In this document: positions 25,643 to 34,105 of the stretch, piece by piece
Position numbering within the stretch: position 1 is the first letter of the stretch
Layout: each line of letters starts with the position of its first letter
The notes under the pieces: model-generated
Told to the model about the DNA's origin: nothing
The model's input: the letters and a program-made list of their open reading frames with translations, nothing else
Database searches by the model: none
Translations under genes and position numbers: made by a program
Source of the DNA: Ectothiorhodosinus mongolicus
GTDB taxonomy: Bacteria > Pseudomonadota > Gammaproteobacteria > Ectothiorhodospirales > Ectothiorhodospiraceae
DNA length: 64,000 bases
Direction: 5' to 3'
NCBI RefSeq assembly: GCF_022406875.1
Contig: NZ_CP023018.1
Coordinates: 1,880,477 to 1,944,476 of the forward strand

Positions 25643-26191
25643 ATGTCCGTCGCAGCCTTGCCCCGTCAGGTCAATCCGTTATTACTGGCCAACCGGGGAC
25701 AGTCACTGCGCGGCAGCTTGCCGGTGAAAAACTTTCCGCGGTTGGCAGAAGCAGTGGTGGATCTGCGTGGGCCAATCGTGGCAGAACTGGAGTTTGTGTT
25801 GACGCGCCCCGGGCGCTGCCGAATCCAGGGCAGGGTACAGGCGCCAGTGGCACTCACCTGCCAACGCTGCCTGCAGAGCATGGATTGGGACCTGGTCTCG
25901 GACTTTGCTTGGACACCAGTAACCGATGTTTTCAGTCGCGATGCGGCTGGGGGCGAAACGGCAGAAGCCGAGCCGGTAGAGTTAGAGGATGGACAGTTAG
26001 ATGTGATCGTGGCGTTGGAGGACGAACTGCTCCTAGCGCTGCCAGCCGCGCCGCTGCATGAGGATACGAATTGCGCCGCGGGACTGAAAAAAGAATTTAC
26101 GGCAGCTGAGCTGCAAGCAGGGCAAAAGCGGTCGGATAATCCCTTTGCCGTGCTGCAAGCACTCAAAGGCCAAGACAAGGGCAAGAATTAG
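25643..26191 (+). CDS. yceD: YceD/DUF177 23S rRNA accumulation protein
   Basis: 182 residues. The CQRC pair (~73-76), acidic centre and C-terminal [10 protein letters not shown] match YceD, which is needed for normal 23S rRNA levels. Start at 25643 aligns well with the E. coli N-terminus, and no ribosome-binding site is possible given the promoter position. First gene of the yceD-rpmF-plsX-fabH unit; the next gene follows after 20 bp. Confidence 0.92.
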   Translation: MSVAALPRQVNPLLLANRGQSLRGSLPVKNFPRLAEAVVDLRGPIVAELEFVLTRPGRCRIQGRVQAPVALTCQRCLQSMDWDLVSDFAWTPVTDVFSRDAAGGETAEAEPVELEDGQLDVIVALEDELLLALPAAPLHEDTNCAAGLKKEFTAAELQAGQKRSDNPFAVLQALKGQDKGKN

Positions 26192-26211
26192 GTTTTTACT
26201 GGAGAATCATC

Positions 26212-26406
26212 ATGGCAGTTGCACAAGGTCGTACCACCCCCTCCCGTCGCGGCATGCGTCGTTCCCACGATGCGCTGTCCGGTCCGACGCTGTCGATCGA
26301 GCCCACCACGGGTGAACTGCATCGCCGGCATCACATCAGCGCCGATGGCTTTTACCGCGGTCGCCAGGTGATCAAGCCGCGCGAAGAGGCGGCTGACGAG
26401 GAATAA
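26212..26406 (+). CDS. rpmF: 50S ribosomal protein L32
   Basis: 64 residues, small and basic, beginning [20 protein letters not shown] as bacterial L32 does. Part of the large ribosomal subunit. Preceded by GGAG and placed between yceD and plsX, the classical order. No zinc cysteines, so it is the C- form. Confidence 0.96.
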   Translation: MAVAQGRTTPSRRGMRRSHDALSGPTLSIEPTTGELHRRHHISADGFYRGRQVIKPREEAADEE

Positions 26407-26416
26407 GCTGCCGCCG

Positions 26417-27451
26417 ATGGCAGTCTCCTACACTATTGCTCTGGACGCCATGGGGGGTGACCATGGCGTCTCAGTCATCGTGCCAGCGGCCCAACAGGCC
26501 CTGCGCGAGTACAATGACCTCGCCTTGATTCTGGTGGGTCAGCCAGCCGCCATCGAGCCCGAACTCAAGGCTTGGAAAGCCAGCGAGCGGGAGCGCATAC
26601 GCATCCAGCCCGCTAGTGAAGTCGTGGGCATGGATGAGCTGCCCTCTCAGGCCCTGCGTAACAAAAAAGACTCCTCAATGCGCGTTGCTGTGAACCTGGT
26701 CAAACAGGGCGAAGCGGCGGCCTGCGTGAGTGCCGGTAACACCGGTGCTCTGATGGCCACGGCCCGCTACGTCTTAAAAACCCTACCGGGTATCGATCGT
26801 CCTGCCATCATCACCGCCATACCCGCGATTGACGGTCACACCCATATGTTGGATCTGGGTGCCAACGTCGATTGTAGCGCTGAGCATCTCTACCAATTCG
26901 CGGTCATGGGTTCAGAGCTCGCTAGCGCCGTCGACAATATCCCCGCGCCGCGCATTGGCTTACTGAATATCGGTGAAGAAGAGATCAAAGGCAGTGATGC
27001 CATCCGCCAAGCCGCGCGCCTATTGGAAAATAGTCACTTGAACTACATCGGCTTCGTTGAAGGCAACGATATTTACGGTGATCGCGTTGATGTCGTGGTT
27101 TGTGATGGTTTCATCGGCAATGTCTCGTTAAAAACCAGCGAGGGCGTGGCGCGCATGATCTCGCACTTCGCGCGCACGGAATTCAATCGTAATTGGTTAA
27201 CCCGCTTATCGGGCCTGTTGGCGATGCCGGTGCTCAAAGCCTTTCGTCGGCGCATTGACCCCGGCCGCTACAATGGCGCCAGCCTTTTGGGCCTGCAGGG
27301 TATCGTCATCAAAAGCCACGGCGGTGCTGACGCTGCAGCCTTTGCTAATGCCATCGGGATTGCCCGCATGGAGGCACAAAAGAGCATCCCGCAACGCATC
27401 GACAAGCGCTTAGAAGCCCTGCTCAGTCAACAAAAGGCAGCGCCCGCGTGA
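26417..27451 (+). CDS. plsX: Phosphate acyltransferase PlsX
   Basis: 344 residues. [11 protein letters not shown] at the start, [23 protein letters not shown] and [12 protein letters not shown] are typical. It converts acyl-ACP to acyl-phosphate for phospholipid synthesis. It begins 10 bp after rpmF and overlaps the fabH start by four bases (GTGA), so the two are translationally coupled. Confidence 0.96.
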   Translation: MAVSYTIALDAMGGDHGVSVIVPAAQQALREYNDLALILVGQPAAIEPELKAWKASERERIRIQPASEVVGMDELPSQALRNKKDSSMRVAVNLVKQGEAAACVSAGNTGALMATARYVLKTLPGIDRPAIITAIPAIDGHTHMLDLGANVDCSAEHLYQFAVMGSELASAVDNIPAPRIGLLNIGEEEIKGSDAIRQAARLLENSHLNYIGFVEGNDIYGDRVDVVVCDGFIGNVSLKTSEGVARMISHFARTEFNRNWLTRLSGLLAMPVLKAFRRRIDPGRYNGASLLGLQGIVIKSHGGADAAAFANAIGIARMEAQKSIPQRIDKRLEALLSQQKAAPA

Positions 27452-28419
27452 CCCATTCCAAAATCCTCGGCACGGGCGGGTACTTGCCGGAAAAAGTCCT
27501 CACCAACCACGACCTCGAGGCCATGGTCGAGACCTCCGATGCCTGGATTCAAGAGCGCACCGGGATTCGCAAGCGCCACATCGTCTCCGATACTGAATCG
27601 ACTTGTGACTTGGCGGAACAAGCCGCGCGCTGTGCTTTAGATATGGCTGGCTGCCGGCCTGAAGAGATCGACCTCATCATCATCGCCACCACCACGCCCG
27701 ACCAAATTTTTCCCAGCACGGCCTCCATTCTGCAGCAACGCTTGAGGATTCATAACGCTTGTCCGGTATTTGATATTCAGGCTGTCTGCACGGGATTTGT
27801 GTATGCGCTGGGCATTGCTGATCAGTTCATCCGCAATGGCAGCGTCAAGCGCGCTCTGGTCATCGGCGCTGAGAGTTTCTCGCGCATCATTGACTGGACC
27901 GACCGCGGCACCTGCGTCTTATTCGGTGATGGCGCCGGTGCTGTGGTGCTAGGAGCCAGTGACGAACAGGGCATCATCGCCACCCATCTGCACGCTGATG
28001 GCCGCTATCGTACGCTCTTGCATGTCCCCGGTGGCCCGGGCAAAGCGCCGGCCGATCATGATGCCTGGGATCACCATGTGCACATGAAAGGTAATGAGGT
28101 TTTTAAATGGGCAGTCAATACCTTAGGGAAGATTGCTGAGGAAACGCTCGAGGCCAATGGCTTTGCCAAATCGGACCTCGACTGGCTCATCCCTCATCAA
28201 GCCAATGTGCGCATTATTCAAGCGACGGCGCGCAAGTTAAAACTCCCCATGGAGCGCGTCGTGGTCACGGTTCAAGATCACGGCAATACCTCAGCGGCCT
28301 CCGTACCCTTGGCTTTAGATGTGGCCGTGCGTGATGGCCGTATCCAACCCGGGCAGCTGCTGCTCATGGAAGCCTTTGGCGGTGGTTTTACCTGGGGTTC
28401 AGCGCTGGTTCGTTTCTAG
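27448..28419 (+). CDS. fabH: Beta-ketoacyl-ACP synthase III
   Basis: 323 residues, GTG start overlapping the plsX stop. The catalytic triad is visible: Cys in [10 protein letters not shown] (~112), His in PHQANVRII and Asn in GNTSAAS. It starts fatty-acid synthesis by condensing acetyl-CoA with malonyl-ACP. In most relatives fabD-fabG-acpP follow; here the next gene is a GacA/UvrY-type regulator seven bases downstream, so the fatty-acid cluster has been split. Confidence 0.96.
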   Translation: MTHSKILGTGGYLPEKVLTNHDLEAMVETSDAWIQERTGIRKRHIVSDTESTCDLAEQAARCALDMAGCRPEEIDLIIIATTTPDQIFPSTASILQQRLRIHNACPVFDIQAVCTGFVYALGIADQFIRNGSVKRALVIGAESFSRIIDWTDRGTCVLFGDGAGAVVLGASDEQGIIATHLHADGRYRTLLHVPGGPGKAPADHDAWDHHVHMKGNEVFKWAVNTLGKIAEETLEANGFAKSDLDWLIPHQANVRIIQATARKLKLPMERVVVTVQDHGNTSAASVPLALDVAVRDGRIQPGQLLLMEAFGGGFTWGSALVRF

Positions 28420-28426
28420 TTGCGCG

Positions 28427-29083
28427 ATGGCTAGCGCGCTGCCCATCACGGTATTTTTGGTTGACGACCATGCCCTGGTGCGCACCGCCATCGCCCGCAT
28501 GCTCGAGAGTATCGAATCGCCCAATGTGACGGTTATTGGTGAGGCGCAAAGCGGTGAAGAGGCGCTGGAAGTGCTGCCGCGGCTGCGTCCTGATGTGGTG
28601 CTCATGGACTTGCATATGCCCGGTATGGGCGGTTACGAAGCCAGCCTCCGCCTGCGCGCCATCGATCCCGGGGTTCGCATTATTGTGCTGACCGCGCAAG
28701 ACGACAGCCCTTATCCCGACTGGTTTCGCGATTGCGGCATTAGCGCCTACGTCACTAAAGACGCCAGCGCCGAGCAGCTTTTGGAAGCGATTTTGGGCGC
28801 CATGCAAGGGCAGCGGCAAATCCCCAACACCGATAGCCTGCCGGGCCAGCCGGAGATCGCTACGCGCATGACCCAACTCTCGCCGCGCGAGCGGCAGATG
28901 CTGATCCTATTGGTGCGCGGTATGCGGCCCATGGACGTGGCGCGCGAGCTAGATCTCAGCATCAAGACCGTGAGCACCTACAAAGCCCGCCTGCGCCAAA
29001 AACTCGACTGCCGCAGCGACATGGACCTGCTGCGCCTGGCGCTGGACTACGGTATCACCCGCCTGGAAAGCCCCCGTGCCTAA
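28427..29083 (+). CDS. uvrY: LuxR/NarL-type response regulator, UvrY/GacA orthologue
   Basis: 218 residues. Receiver domain with Asp13, Asp14 and phosphoacceptor Asp61 (VVLMDLHMPGM), conserved Thr and Lys (VTKD), then a LuxR helix-turn-helix (~150-210, LSPRERQMLILLVRGM...IKTVSTYKARLRQKL). The position upstream of uvrC and pgsA is the signature of UvrY/GacA, the partner of the BarA/GacS kinase that drives CsrB-type small RNAs. No such RNA or kinase is in the window. ATG 28427 lies seven bases after fabH. Confidence 0.88.
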   Translation: MASALPITVFLVDDHALVRTAIARMLESIESPNVTVIGEAQSGEEALEVLPRLRPDVVLMDLHMPGMGGYEASLRLRAIDPGVRIIVLTAQDDSPYPDWFRDCGISAYVTKDASAEQLLEAILGAMQGQRQIPNTDSLPGQPEIATRMTQLSPRERQMLILLVRGMRPMDVARELDLSIKTVSTYKARLRQKLDCRSDMDLLRLALDYGITRLESPRA

Positions 29084-29780
29084 CCCCGCCCCAAAAAAGG
29101 GGTCTGTCCCCATTTTTAAAAATGGGGACAGACCCCTTTTTGATCCTGATTGTCGGCGCTGCCCGCGTTTGGCGGGGTTTTTGGAGGAGGTGCGCAGCCA
29201 GCATCCGGGCTATCACGCGGCGCCGGTGCCGGCTTTCGGTGATCCCAAGGCGCGCTGCCTGATCGTCGGTTTGGCGCCTGGGATGCACGGCGCTAACGCC
29301 ACCGGACGGCCCTTCACCGGCGATTACGCCGGCGTCCTGCTCTATGAAACGCTGCATGCTTTGGGCTTTGCCAATCAAGCCGAAGCGACGCATCGTGATG
29401 ATGGGCTTAGTCTCAAAGGCATCAGAATCACCAATGCCGTCAAATGCCTGCCGCCACAAAATAAGCCGCTGCCGGCCGAGATCCGCGAGTGCAATGCCTA
29501 TCTCAAAGCCGAACTTGACGAGCTTCCGCAACCCGCGGTGATCCTCGCCCTAGGCAGCATCGCCCACCAAGCCGTGATCCGCGCTCTGGGGCTGAAACAA
29601 GCCGACTATCGTTTTGCTCATGGCGCGGAGCACAGGGTCAGCGAAAGCCGTACCCTGATAGATTCTTACCACTGCAGTCGTTACAACACACAAACCCGGC
29701 GCCTGACCGCGGAAATGTTTCATGCGGTCCTAACGCGCGTCCGGGAGCGGGTGGACGCCTATGACCGATCCCACCCCTGA
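29076..29780 (+). CDS. Type 5 uracil-DNA glycosylase (UDGb-like)
   Basis: 234 residues. GLAPGMHGANATGRPF (~66-81) lacks the catalytic Asp/Asn of classical UDG, as in family 5. The 4Fe-4S cysteines (CRRC near the start, then VKC and C in IREC) and YHCSRYNTQT are seen. It removes uracil from DNA. The GTG start overlaps uvrY by eight bases. Residues ~7-22 (KKGSVPIFKNGDRPLF) come entirely from a 48-bp palindromic repeat, and no later in-frame start exists before the iron-sulfur region. It sits between uvrY and uvrC, both also repair or stress genes. Confidence 0.88.
   Translation: MPNPAPKKGSVPIFKNGDRPLFDPDCRRCPRLAGFLEEVRSQHPGYHAAPVPAFGDPKARCLIVGLAPGMHGANATGRPFTGDYAGVLLYETLHALGFANQAEATHRDDGLSLKGIRITNAVKCLPPQNKPLPAEIRECNAYLKAELDELPQPAVILALGSIAHQAVIRALGLKQADYRFAHGAEHRVSESRTLIDSYHCSRYNTQTRRLTAEMFHAVLTRVRERVDAYDRSHP
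29094..29141. repeat. Perfect 48-bp palindrome coding the glycosylase N-terminus
   Basis: AAAAAGGGGTCTGTCCCC followed by its complement with no loop: arms 29094-29117 and 29118-29141. Sixteen codons long, with no stop in two of the three frames. It lies right after the start codon of the glycosylase, so the mRNA would fold into a strong hairpin there. Confidence 0.92.
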
Positions 29781-31593
29781 GCCACAAAGCTTTGACGGCA
29801 AAGCCTTCGTCCGGCGTCTCAGCCACGCCCCCGGCGTCTACCGCATGCTCGACAAACGGGGTACGACCCTATACGTGGGCAAAGCGCGCGATCTGAAAAA
29901 ACGCGTCAGCAGCTATTTCCAAAAACAAGTCTCTGGCCCGCGCATTCAGTCCATGGTCACGCAAATCACCGATATTCAGGTGACCGTCACCGCGACCGAA
30001 GCCGAAGCCCTGCTGCTGGAAAGCAATCTCATCAAACAGTACCGGCCGCGCTACAACGTGCTGCTGCGCGATGACAAAAGCTATCCGATGATCTTTATCA
30101 GCGATCACACCTATCCGCGCATCAGTTTTCATCGCGGCCCGCGGCGGCGCCAAGGCCAGTATTTCGGGCCTTACCCTTCCGCCGGAGCGGTGAGGGAAAC
30201 ACTGCATCTGTTACAAAAAATCTTTCTATTAAGGCCCTGCACCGATAGCTATTTCTCGCATCGCTCCCGGCCTTGTCTGCAATACCAAATCCAGCGCTGC
30301 TCAGGGCCCTGCGTGGGCCTAGTGGCACCCGAGGATTACGCCAGTGATGTGGCTCATGCGGTGGATTTTCTGCAGGGGCGCAGTGACCAAGTGATCGCCG
30401 CGCGTGTAGAAAAAATGGAAGCCGCCGCTGCGCAACTGGATTTCGAGCAGGCAGCGCGCCTACGTGATCAAATCAGCCAATTGCGCCAGGTCTCGGAGCG
30501 CCAATACGTGAGCGGTCAAAGTGGCGATGTCGACATTATCGCTGTGTGTACCGGAGGAGGGCAGGCTTGCGTGCAGGTCTTCTCTATCCGCGCCGGCCTT
30601 AACCTCGGCAATAAATCGTTGTTTCCGCGTCTGCCTGAGGAGGCTTCGCCGGAAGCTTTAATGACCACGGTGATCAGCCAGTATTACCTTGGCCATGACG
30701 TGCCCAAAGAGATCATCCTCAGCCATGCCCCCGAGGATGAGGCGACGCTTGGGGCCATGCTGGAGTTACGCGCCGGACGCAAGGTGCAGATGAGCCACAA
30801 GGTCCGCGGCGAGCGTGCCCGCTGGCTGGAGATGGCGGTGCGCAATGCGCAAATGTCGCTGGACTCTCATCTGGCCACACGCGCTGGGATGCAGCAGCGC
30901 CTCGAGGGCCTAAAAAAAGCGCTCAACCTCCCAGCGCCGCCCATGCGTATGGAGTGTTTCGATATCAGCCACTCCCACGGCGAGGCCACGGTCGCTTCTT
31001 GTGTGGTGTTCAACGCCGAGGGTCCGGTGAAATCGGACTACCGCCGCTTCAACATCACAGACATTACGCCCGGCGATGATTATGCTGCCATGCATCAGGC
31101 GTTGATGCGCCGCTTTCGTCGCCTCAAAAATGGCGAGGGTCGCAGCCCCGACGTGTTATTCATTGATGGCGGCAAAGGTCAGGTCAGCCAAGCGCGTGAG
31201 GTACTTGAGACATTGCAGATCACCGACATCAAGATCGTTGGCGTGGCCAAGGGCGAGGGGCGCCGCGCAGGTCTGGAGACCCTCGTATTGAGCGATGCGC
31301 AAGGGCCGACTATACTGCCTCACGACTCAGCGGCGCTGCATCTGATCCAACAGATCCGCGATGAAGCCCACCGCTTTGCCATCACCGGCCACCGTCAGCG
31401 CCGCGCCAAGGCCCGCAAAACCTCGGTGTTAGAACAAATCGCCGGCATGGGTCCGCGCCGCCGCCAGCAGCTCTTGCAGCATTTCGGCGGATTGCAAGGC
31501 GTAGCGCGTGCTGGGGTGGAAGAAATCAGTAAAGTACCCGGCATCAGTCGGAAACTGGCACAGGATATTTTTGATGCGCTGCATGACGACTGA
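29761..31593 (+). CDS. uvrC: Excinuclease ABC subunit C
   Basis: 610 residues. N-terminal GIY-YIG nuclease (GVYRM ... LYVGKA ~22-42), a UVR domain (~205-240), the RNase H-like endonuclease region (MRMECFDISHSHG, DVLFIDGGKGQ) and C-terminal helix-hairpin-helix motifs (~555-605). It makes both cuts in nucleotide excision repair with UvrB. It overlaps the glycosylase by 20 bp. A GGGGTACGACCC word at 29857 falls in the GIY-YIG domain and reads KRGTTLYVGKA, close to the family sequence. Confidence 0.97.
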   Translation: MTDPTPEPQSFDGKAFVRRLSHAPGVYRMLDKRGTTLYVGKARDLKKRVSSYFQKQVSGPRIQSMVTQITDIQVTVTATEAEALLLESNLIKQYRPRYNVLLRDDKSYPMIFISDHTYPRISFHRGPRRRQGQYFGPYPSAGAVRETLHLLQKIFLLRPCTDSYFSHRSRPCLQYQIQRCSGPCVGLVAPEDYASDVAHAVDFLQGRSDQVIAARVEKMEAAAAQLDFEQAARLRDQISQLRQVSERQYVSGQSGDVDIIAVCTGGGQACVQVFSIRAGLNLGNKSLFPRLPEEASPEALMTTVISQYYLGHDVPKEIILSHAPEDEATLGAMLELRAGRKVQMSHKVRGERARWLEMAVRNAQMSLDSHLATRAGMQQRLEGLKKALNLPAPPMRMECFDISHSHGEATVASCVVFNAEGPVKSDYRRFNITDITPGDDYAAMHQALMRRFRRLKNGEGRSPDVLFIDGGKGQVSQAREVLETLQITDIKIVGVAKGEGRRAGLETLVLSDAQGPTILPHDSAALHLIQQIRDEAHRFAITGHRQRRAKARKTSVLEQIAGMGPRRRQQLLQHFGGLQGVARAGVEEISKVPGISRKLAQDIFDALHDD

Positions 31594-31596
31594 CCG

Positions 31597-32157
31597 ATGA
31601 ATAGCTCTATTCCCAATCTACTGACCTGGATGCGCATAGCCCTGATCCCCTTGATCGTGGTGGCGTTTTATTATCCTTCGCAGTACGCCGGGCCCATCGC
31701 CGCGGGGATTTTTGCCTTGGCTGGCCTTACCGATTGGCTGGATGGCTATTTGGCGCGCAAGCTCGACCAAACTTCACGCTTTGGCGCTTTTCTTGATCCC
31801 GTTGCTGATAAGCTTATGGTCGCCACTGCGCTAGTGCTGCTGGTCGACCAGCTCGGTGGCTTGCTTTTGACCTTGGCTGCCGCTGTCATTATCGGCCGCG
31901 AAATCGCCATCTCCGCCTTGCGCGAGTGGATGGCCGAGCTGGGTCAGTCCGGCATCGTCGCCGTCTCGTGGATCGGTAAAGTCAAAACCACCGCGCAGAT
32001 GATCGCCATCTTCCTGCTGCTTTGGGGCCTGCCAGTCGTGGGCCTGCCGCTGCTCTACGCCGCCGCCGGCCTCACGCTCTGGTCCATGTTCCTCTACCTG
32101 CGCGCTGCAAAAAAGGGGTTAAAAAAGGGGACGGATTTATTTTCCGGAAGAAAATAA
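31597..32157 (+). CDS. pgsA: CDP-diacylglycerol-glycerol-3-phosphate phosphatidyltransferase
   Basis: 186 residues, multi-pass. The CDP-alcohol phosphotransferase signature is complete (DWLDGYLAR, then eight residues, G, three, D, three, D; ~45-71). It makes phosphatidylglycerol phosphate. The last ~12 residues (KKGLKKGTDLF...) and the TAA stop at 32155 lie in a palindromic repeat, so the native C-terminus has been replaced or extended. Three bases after uvrC, as in other gammaproteobacteria. Confidence 0.95.
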   Translation: MNSSIPNLLTWMRIALIPLIVVAFYYPSQYAGPIAAGIFALAGLTDWLDGYLARKLDQTSRFGAFLDPVADKLMVATALVLLVDQLGGLLLTLAAAVIIGREIAISALREWMAELGQSGIVAVSWIGKVKTTAQMIAIFLLLWGLPVVGLPLLYAAAGLTLWSMFLYLRAAKKGLKKGTDLFSGRK

Positions 32158-32173
32158 ATCCGTCCCCTTTTTT
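32121..32173. repeat. GGGGACGGATTTATTTT hairpin between pgsA and aceK
   Basis: Perfect 24-bp arms (32121-32144, 32150-32173) with a five-base loop, flanked by partial copies on both sides (AAAAAAGGGGTT at 32109; ACGTCCCCTTTTTTAA at 32174). The pgsA stop lies in the right arm, and the aceK stop (complement of 32186-32188) in the right partial copy. It can act as a bidirectional terminator. Confidence 0.9.
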
Positions 32174-32185
32174 ACGTCCCCTTTT

Positions 32186-33943
32186 TTAACCGCCGCCGCC
32201 TTCGACCTCAGGATGCTGCGCCGCTGTCTTGGTGAAGCGCACAGCCCGCGGATAGGGGAAGACATCGCCATGAATGCCTTGGTTGACGTCGTCTTGGCGC
32301 GCGCGCCAGTACTGATAATCCCAAAGATCCGGGTGCAGCTTCATCAATAGGCGTCGAATCCTCGGATCCGTGCTCAAAAAGGTCGGAAACTCCTCGGGGA
32401 AAATCTCATTCGGTCCCGCTGAGTACCAAGCATCTGAGCTCAACTCATCCTCAGGGAAAGGCGAGGGCGGGATCTTGCGAAAATGACACTCGGTGAGATA
32501 ACAAATCTCGTCATAATCATAAAACACCACCTTACCCGAGTCCGTCACCCCAAAGTTTTTAAACAGCAAATCACCCGGGAAAATGTTCACCGCCATCAAC
32601 TGCTTAATCGCCAAACCCCAATCATCCAAAGCAGACTGCGTCGCCGGCTCATCGGCATCGGTAAGATAGACATCCAGCGGCAGCATGCGCTTCTCGATAT
32701 AGACGTGATCGATGTACAGATTGCCCTGATCAATCTCCAGCTGACTTCCCACTTCTTTATGCAAAATCTCCAACAGCGCCGGATCGAAACGATCCAACGG
32801 AAAGGCCACCTTCGAGAACTCTAAGGTATCGGCCATACGACCCACTCGGTCATGCATCTTCACCTGCAGATAACGCCGCTTCACCAGCTCATGGGTGACT
32901 TCTTTTTGCGGCGGGAAACGATCCTTAATGACCTTAAATACGTAAGGGAAGGTGGGCAGCGTAAACACCACCATCACCAAGCCCGGCGTGCCGGCGGCCA
33001 CGACAAGGTGGTCCTGGCTGATTGCGAGATGATTGAGAAAGTCGCGATAAAACTCGTTCTTCGCCTGCTTGTGAAAGCCAATGCTCATATACAGCTCAGC
33101 AGCGGGCTTATGCGGCATGATGTCCTGTAAAAATGCGATGGTCGCCGCCGGCACCGGGGTCTTCACCAAGAAATATGCCCGCGCAAAACTAAATACAGAC
33201 TCCGCTTCTTCTTCAGTGGTCAACAAGGCATCGGCCACTAGGCCACCTCGTTCGTTATTGATCACCGGGATAATCAATGGGTGGCTTTGCCCGTCACAGA
33301 CCACACGGCCGATCAAATAAGCCGCTTTGTTCCTAAAAAATGGAAACTCCAAAACATCAATACGGGCATCACTCAAAGCCTCTTGGCTAAAGCAGGAACG
33401 GGCCGCCAGAGCTTCTGCGATATTTTTCACATCATGCGCGAGGTCTGCATAAGGCGTGCGGAAATAAAACGCCGAGAGCACCTCCCAAGCGCAAGTCTCC
33501 AGCCCACCATCATGCGTGTAAAATGAGAGATAGCCGCGATGCCGCTCCGCCAAATCCTGACGATTGGCCACAGACTCCAAAAAGATATTGTCGTTATTGA
33601 AATAAGCGCGATCGAACATGCGACAAAACACCGAGTTATAAAACGTCTCGGCCAGTTCTGGTCGCGAATGATGCGCCAACAACTCGATGTAACATTGCTT
33701 GACGCGCCGCCATAAGGGCTCATTCAGATCGTCAATGCCAAAGGTGGCGCGAACCTTATCCACGGCTTCATTAACGCGGCGGTCATAGGAGCTGATGCGA
33801 TCCACAGCCGCCGCTCGCACCGCTTCCCACTCCGCTTTCTCGAAATGATCGCGGGCGCTGCTGGTGATCTCTTGAAAAAACGAGAAGTGCCGCTCAAAGC
33901 CGGTGAGGATGGATCGGGCAATTTGTCGGGCACTATCGATCAT
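32186..33943 (-). CDS. aceK: Isocitrate dehydrogenase kinase/phosphatase
   Basis: 585 residues, the usual length. Bifunctional enzyme that switches isocitrate dehydrogenase off (kinase) or on (phosphatase) and so directs carbon to the glyoxylate bypass. Typical stretches are AGTPGLVMVVFTLPTFPYVFKVIKD (ATP-binding region, ~320) and LFKNFGVTDSGKVVFYDYDEI (~455). The Gly-rich end (VEGGGG) and stop lie at the edge of a palindromic repeat. Divergent from aceA, the enzyme it serves. Confidence 0.96.
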   Translation of the reverse strand: MIDSARQIARSILTGFERHFSFFQEITSSARDHFEKAEWEAVRAAAVDRISSYDRRVNEAVDKVRATFGIDDLNEPLWRRVKQCYIELLAHHSRPELAETFYNSVFCRMFDRAYFNNDNIFLESVANRQDLAERHRGYLSFYTHDGGLETCAWEVLSAFYFRTPYADLAHDVKNIAEALAARSCFSQEALSDARIDVLEFPFFRNKAAYLIGRVVCDGQSHPLIIPVINNERGGLVADALLTTEEEAESVFSFARAYFLVKTPVPAATIAFLQDIMPHKPAAELYMSIGFHKQAKNEFYRDFLNHLAISQDHLVVAAGTPGLVMVVFTLPTFPYVFKVIKDRFPPQKEVTHELVKRRYLQVKMHDRVGRMADTLEFSKVAFPLDRFDPALLEILHKEVGSQLEIDQGNLYIDHVYIEKRMLPLDVYLTDADEPATQSALDDWGLAIKQLMAVNIFPGDLLFKNFGVTDSGKVVFYDYDEICYLTECHFRKIPPSPFPEDELSSDAWYSAGPNEIFPEEFPTFLSTDPRIRRLLMKLHPDLWDYQYWRARQDDVNQGIHGDVFPYPRAVRFTKTAAQHPEVEGGGG

Positions 33944-34105
33944 CTAGCGAATCCGTCATGACTCAAGATCACGGTTTTTCAGGCTTGCAATTTTGCAGGG
34001 CATTAAATAAGGTTGCCAGACCGTAATGTTGCGATGCACAAAGTCGGTGCAACTATAGCCCCTTTGCCGGGCGATAACAATTCCATATCAGAGGAAAATG
34101 GCAAG

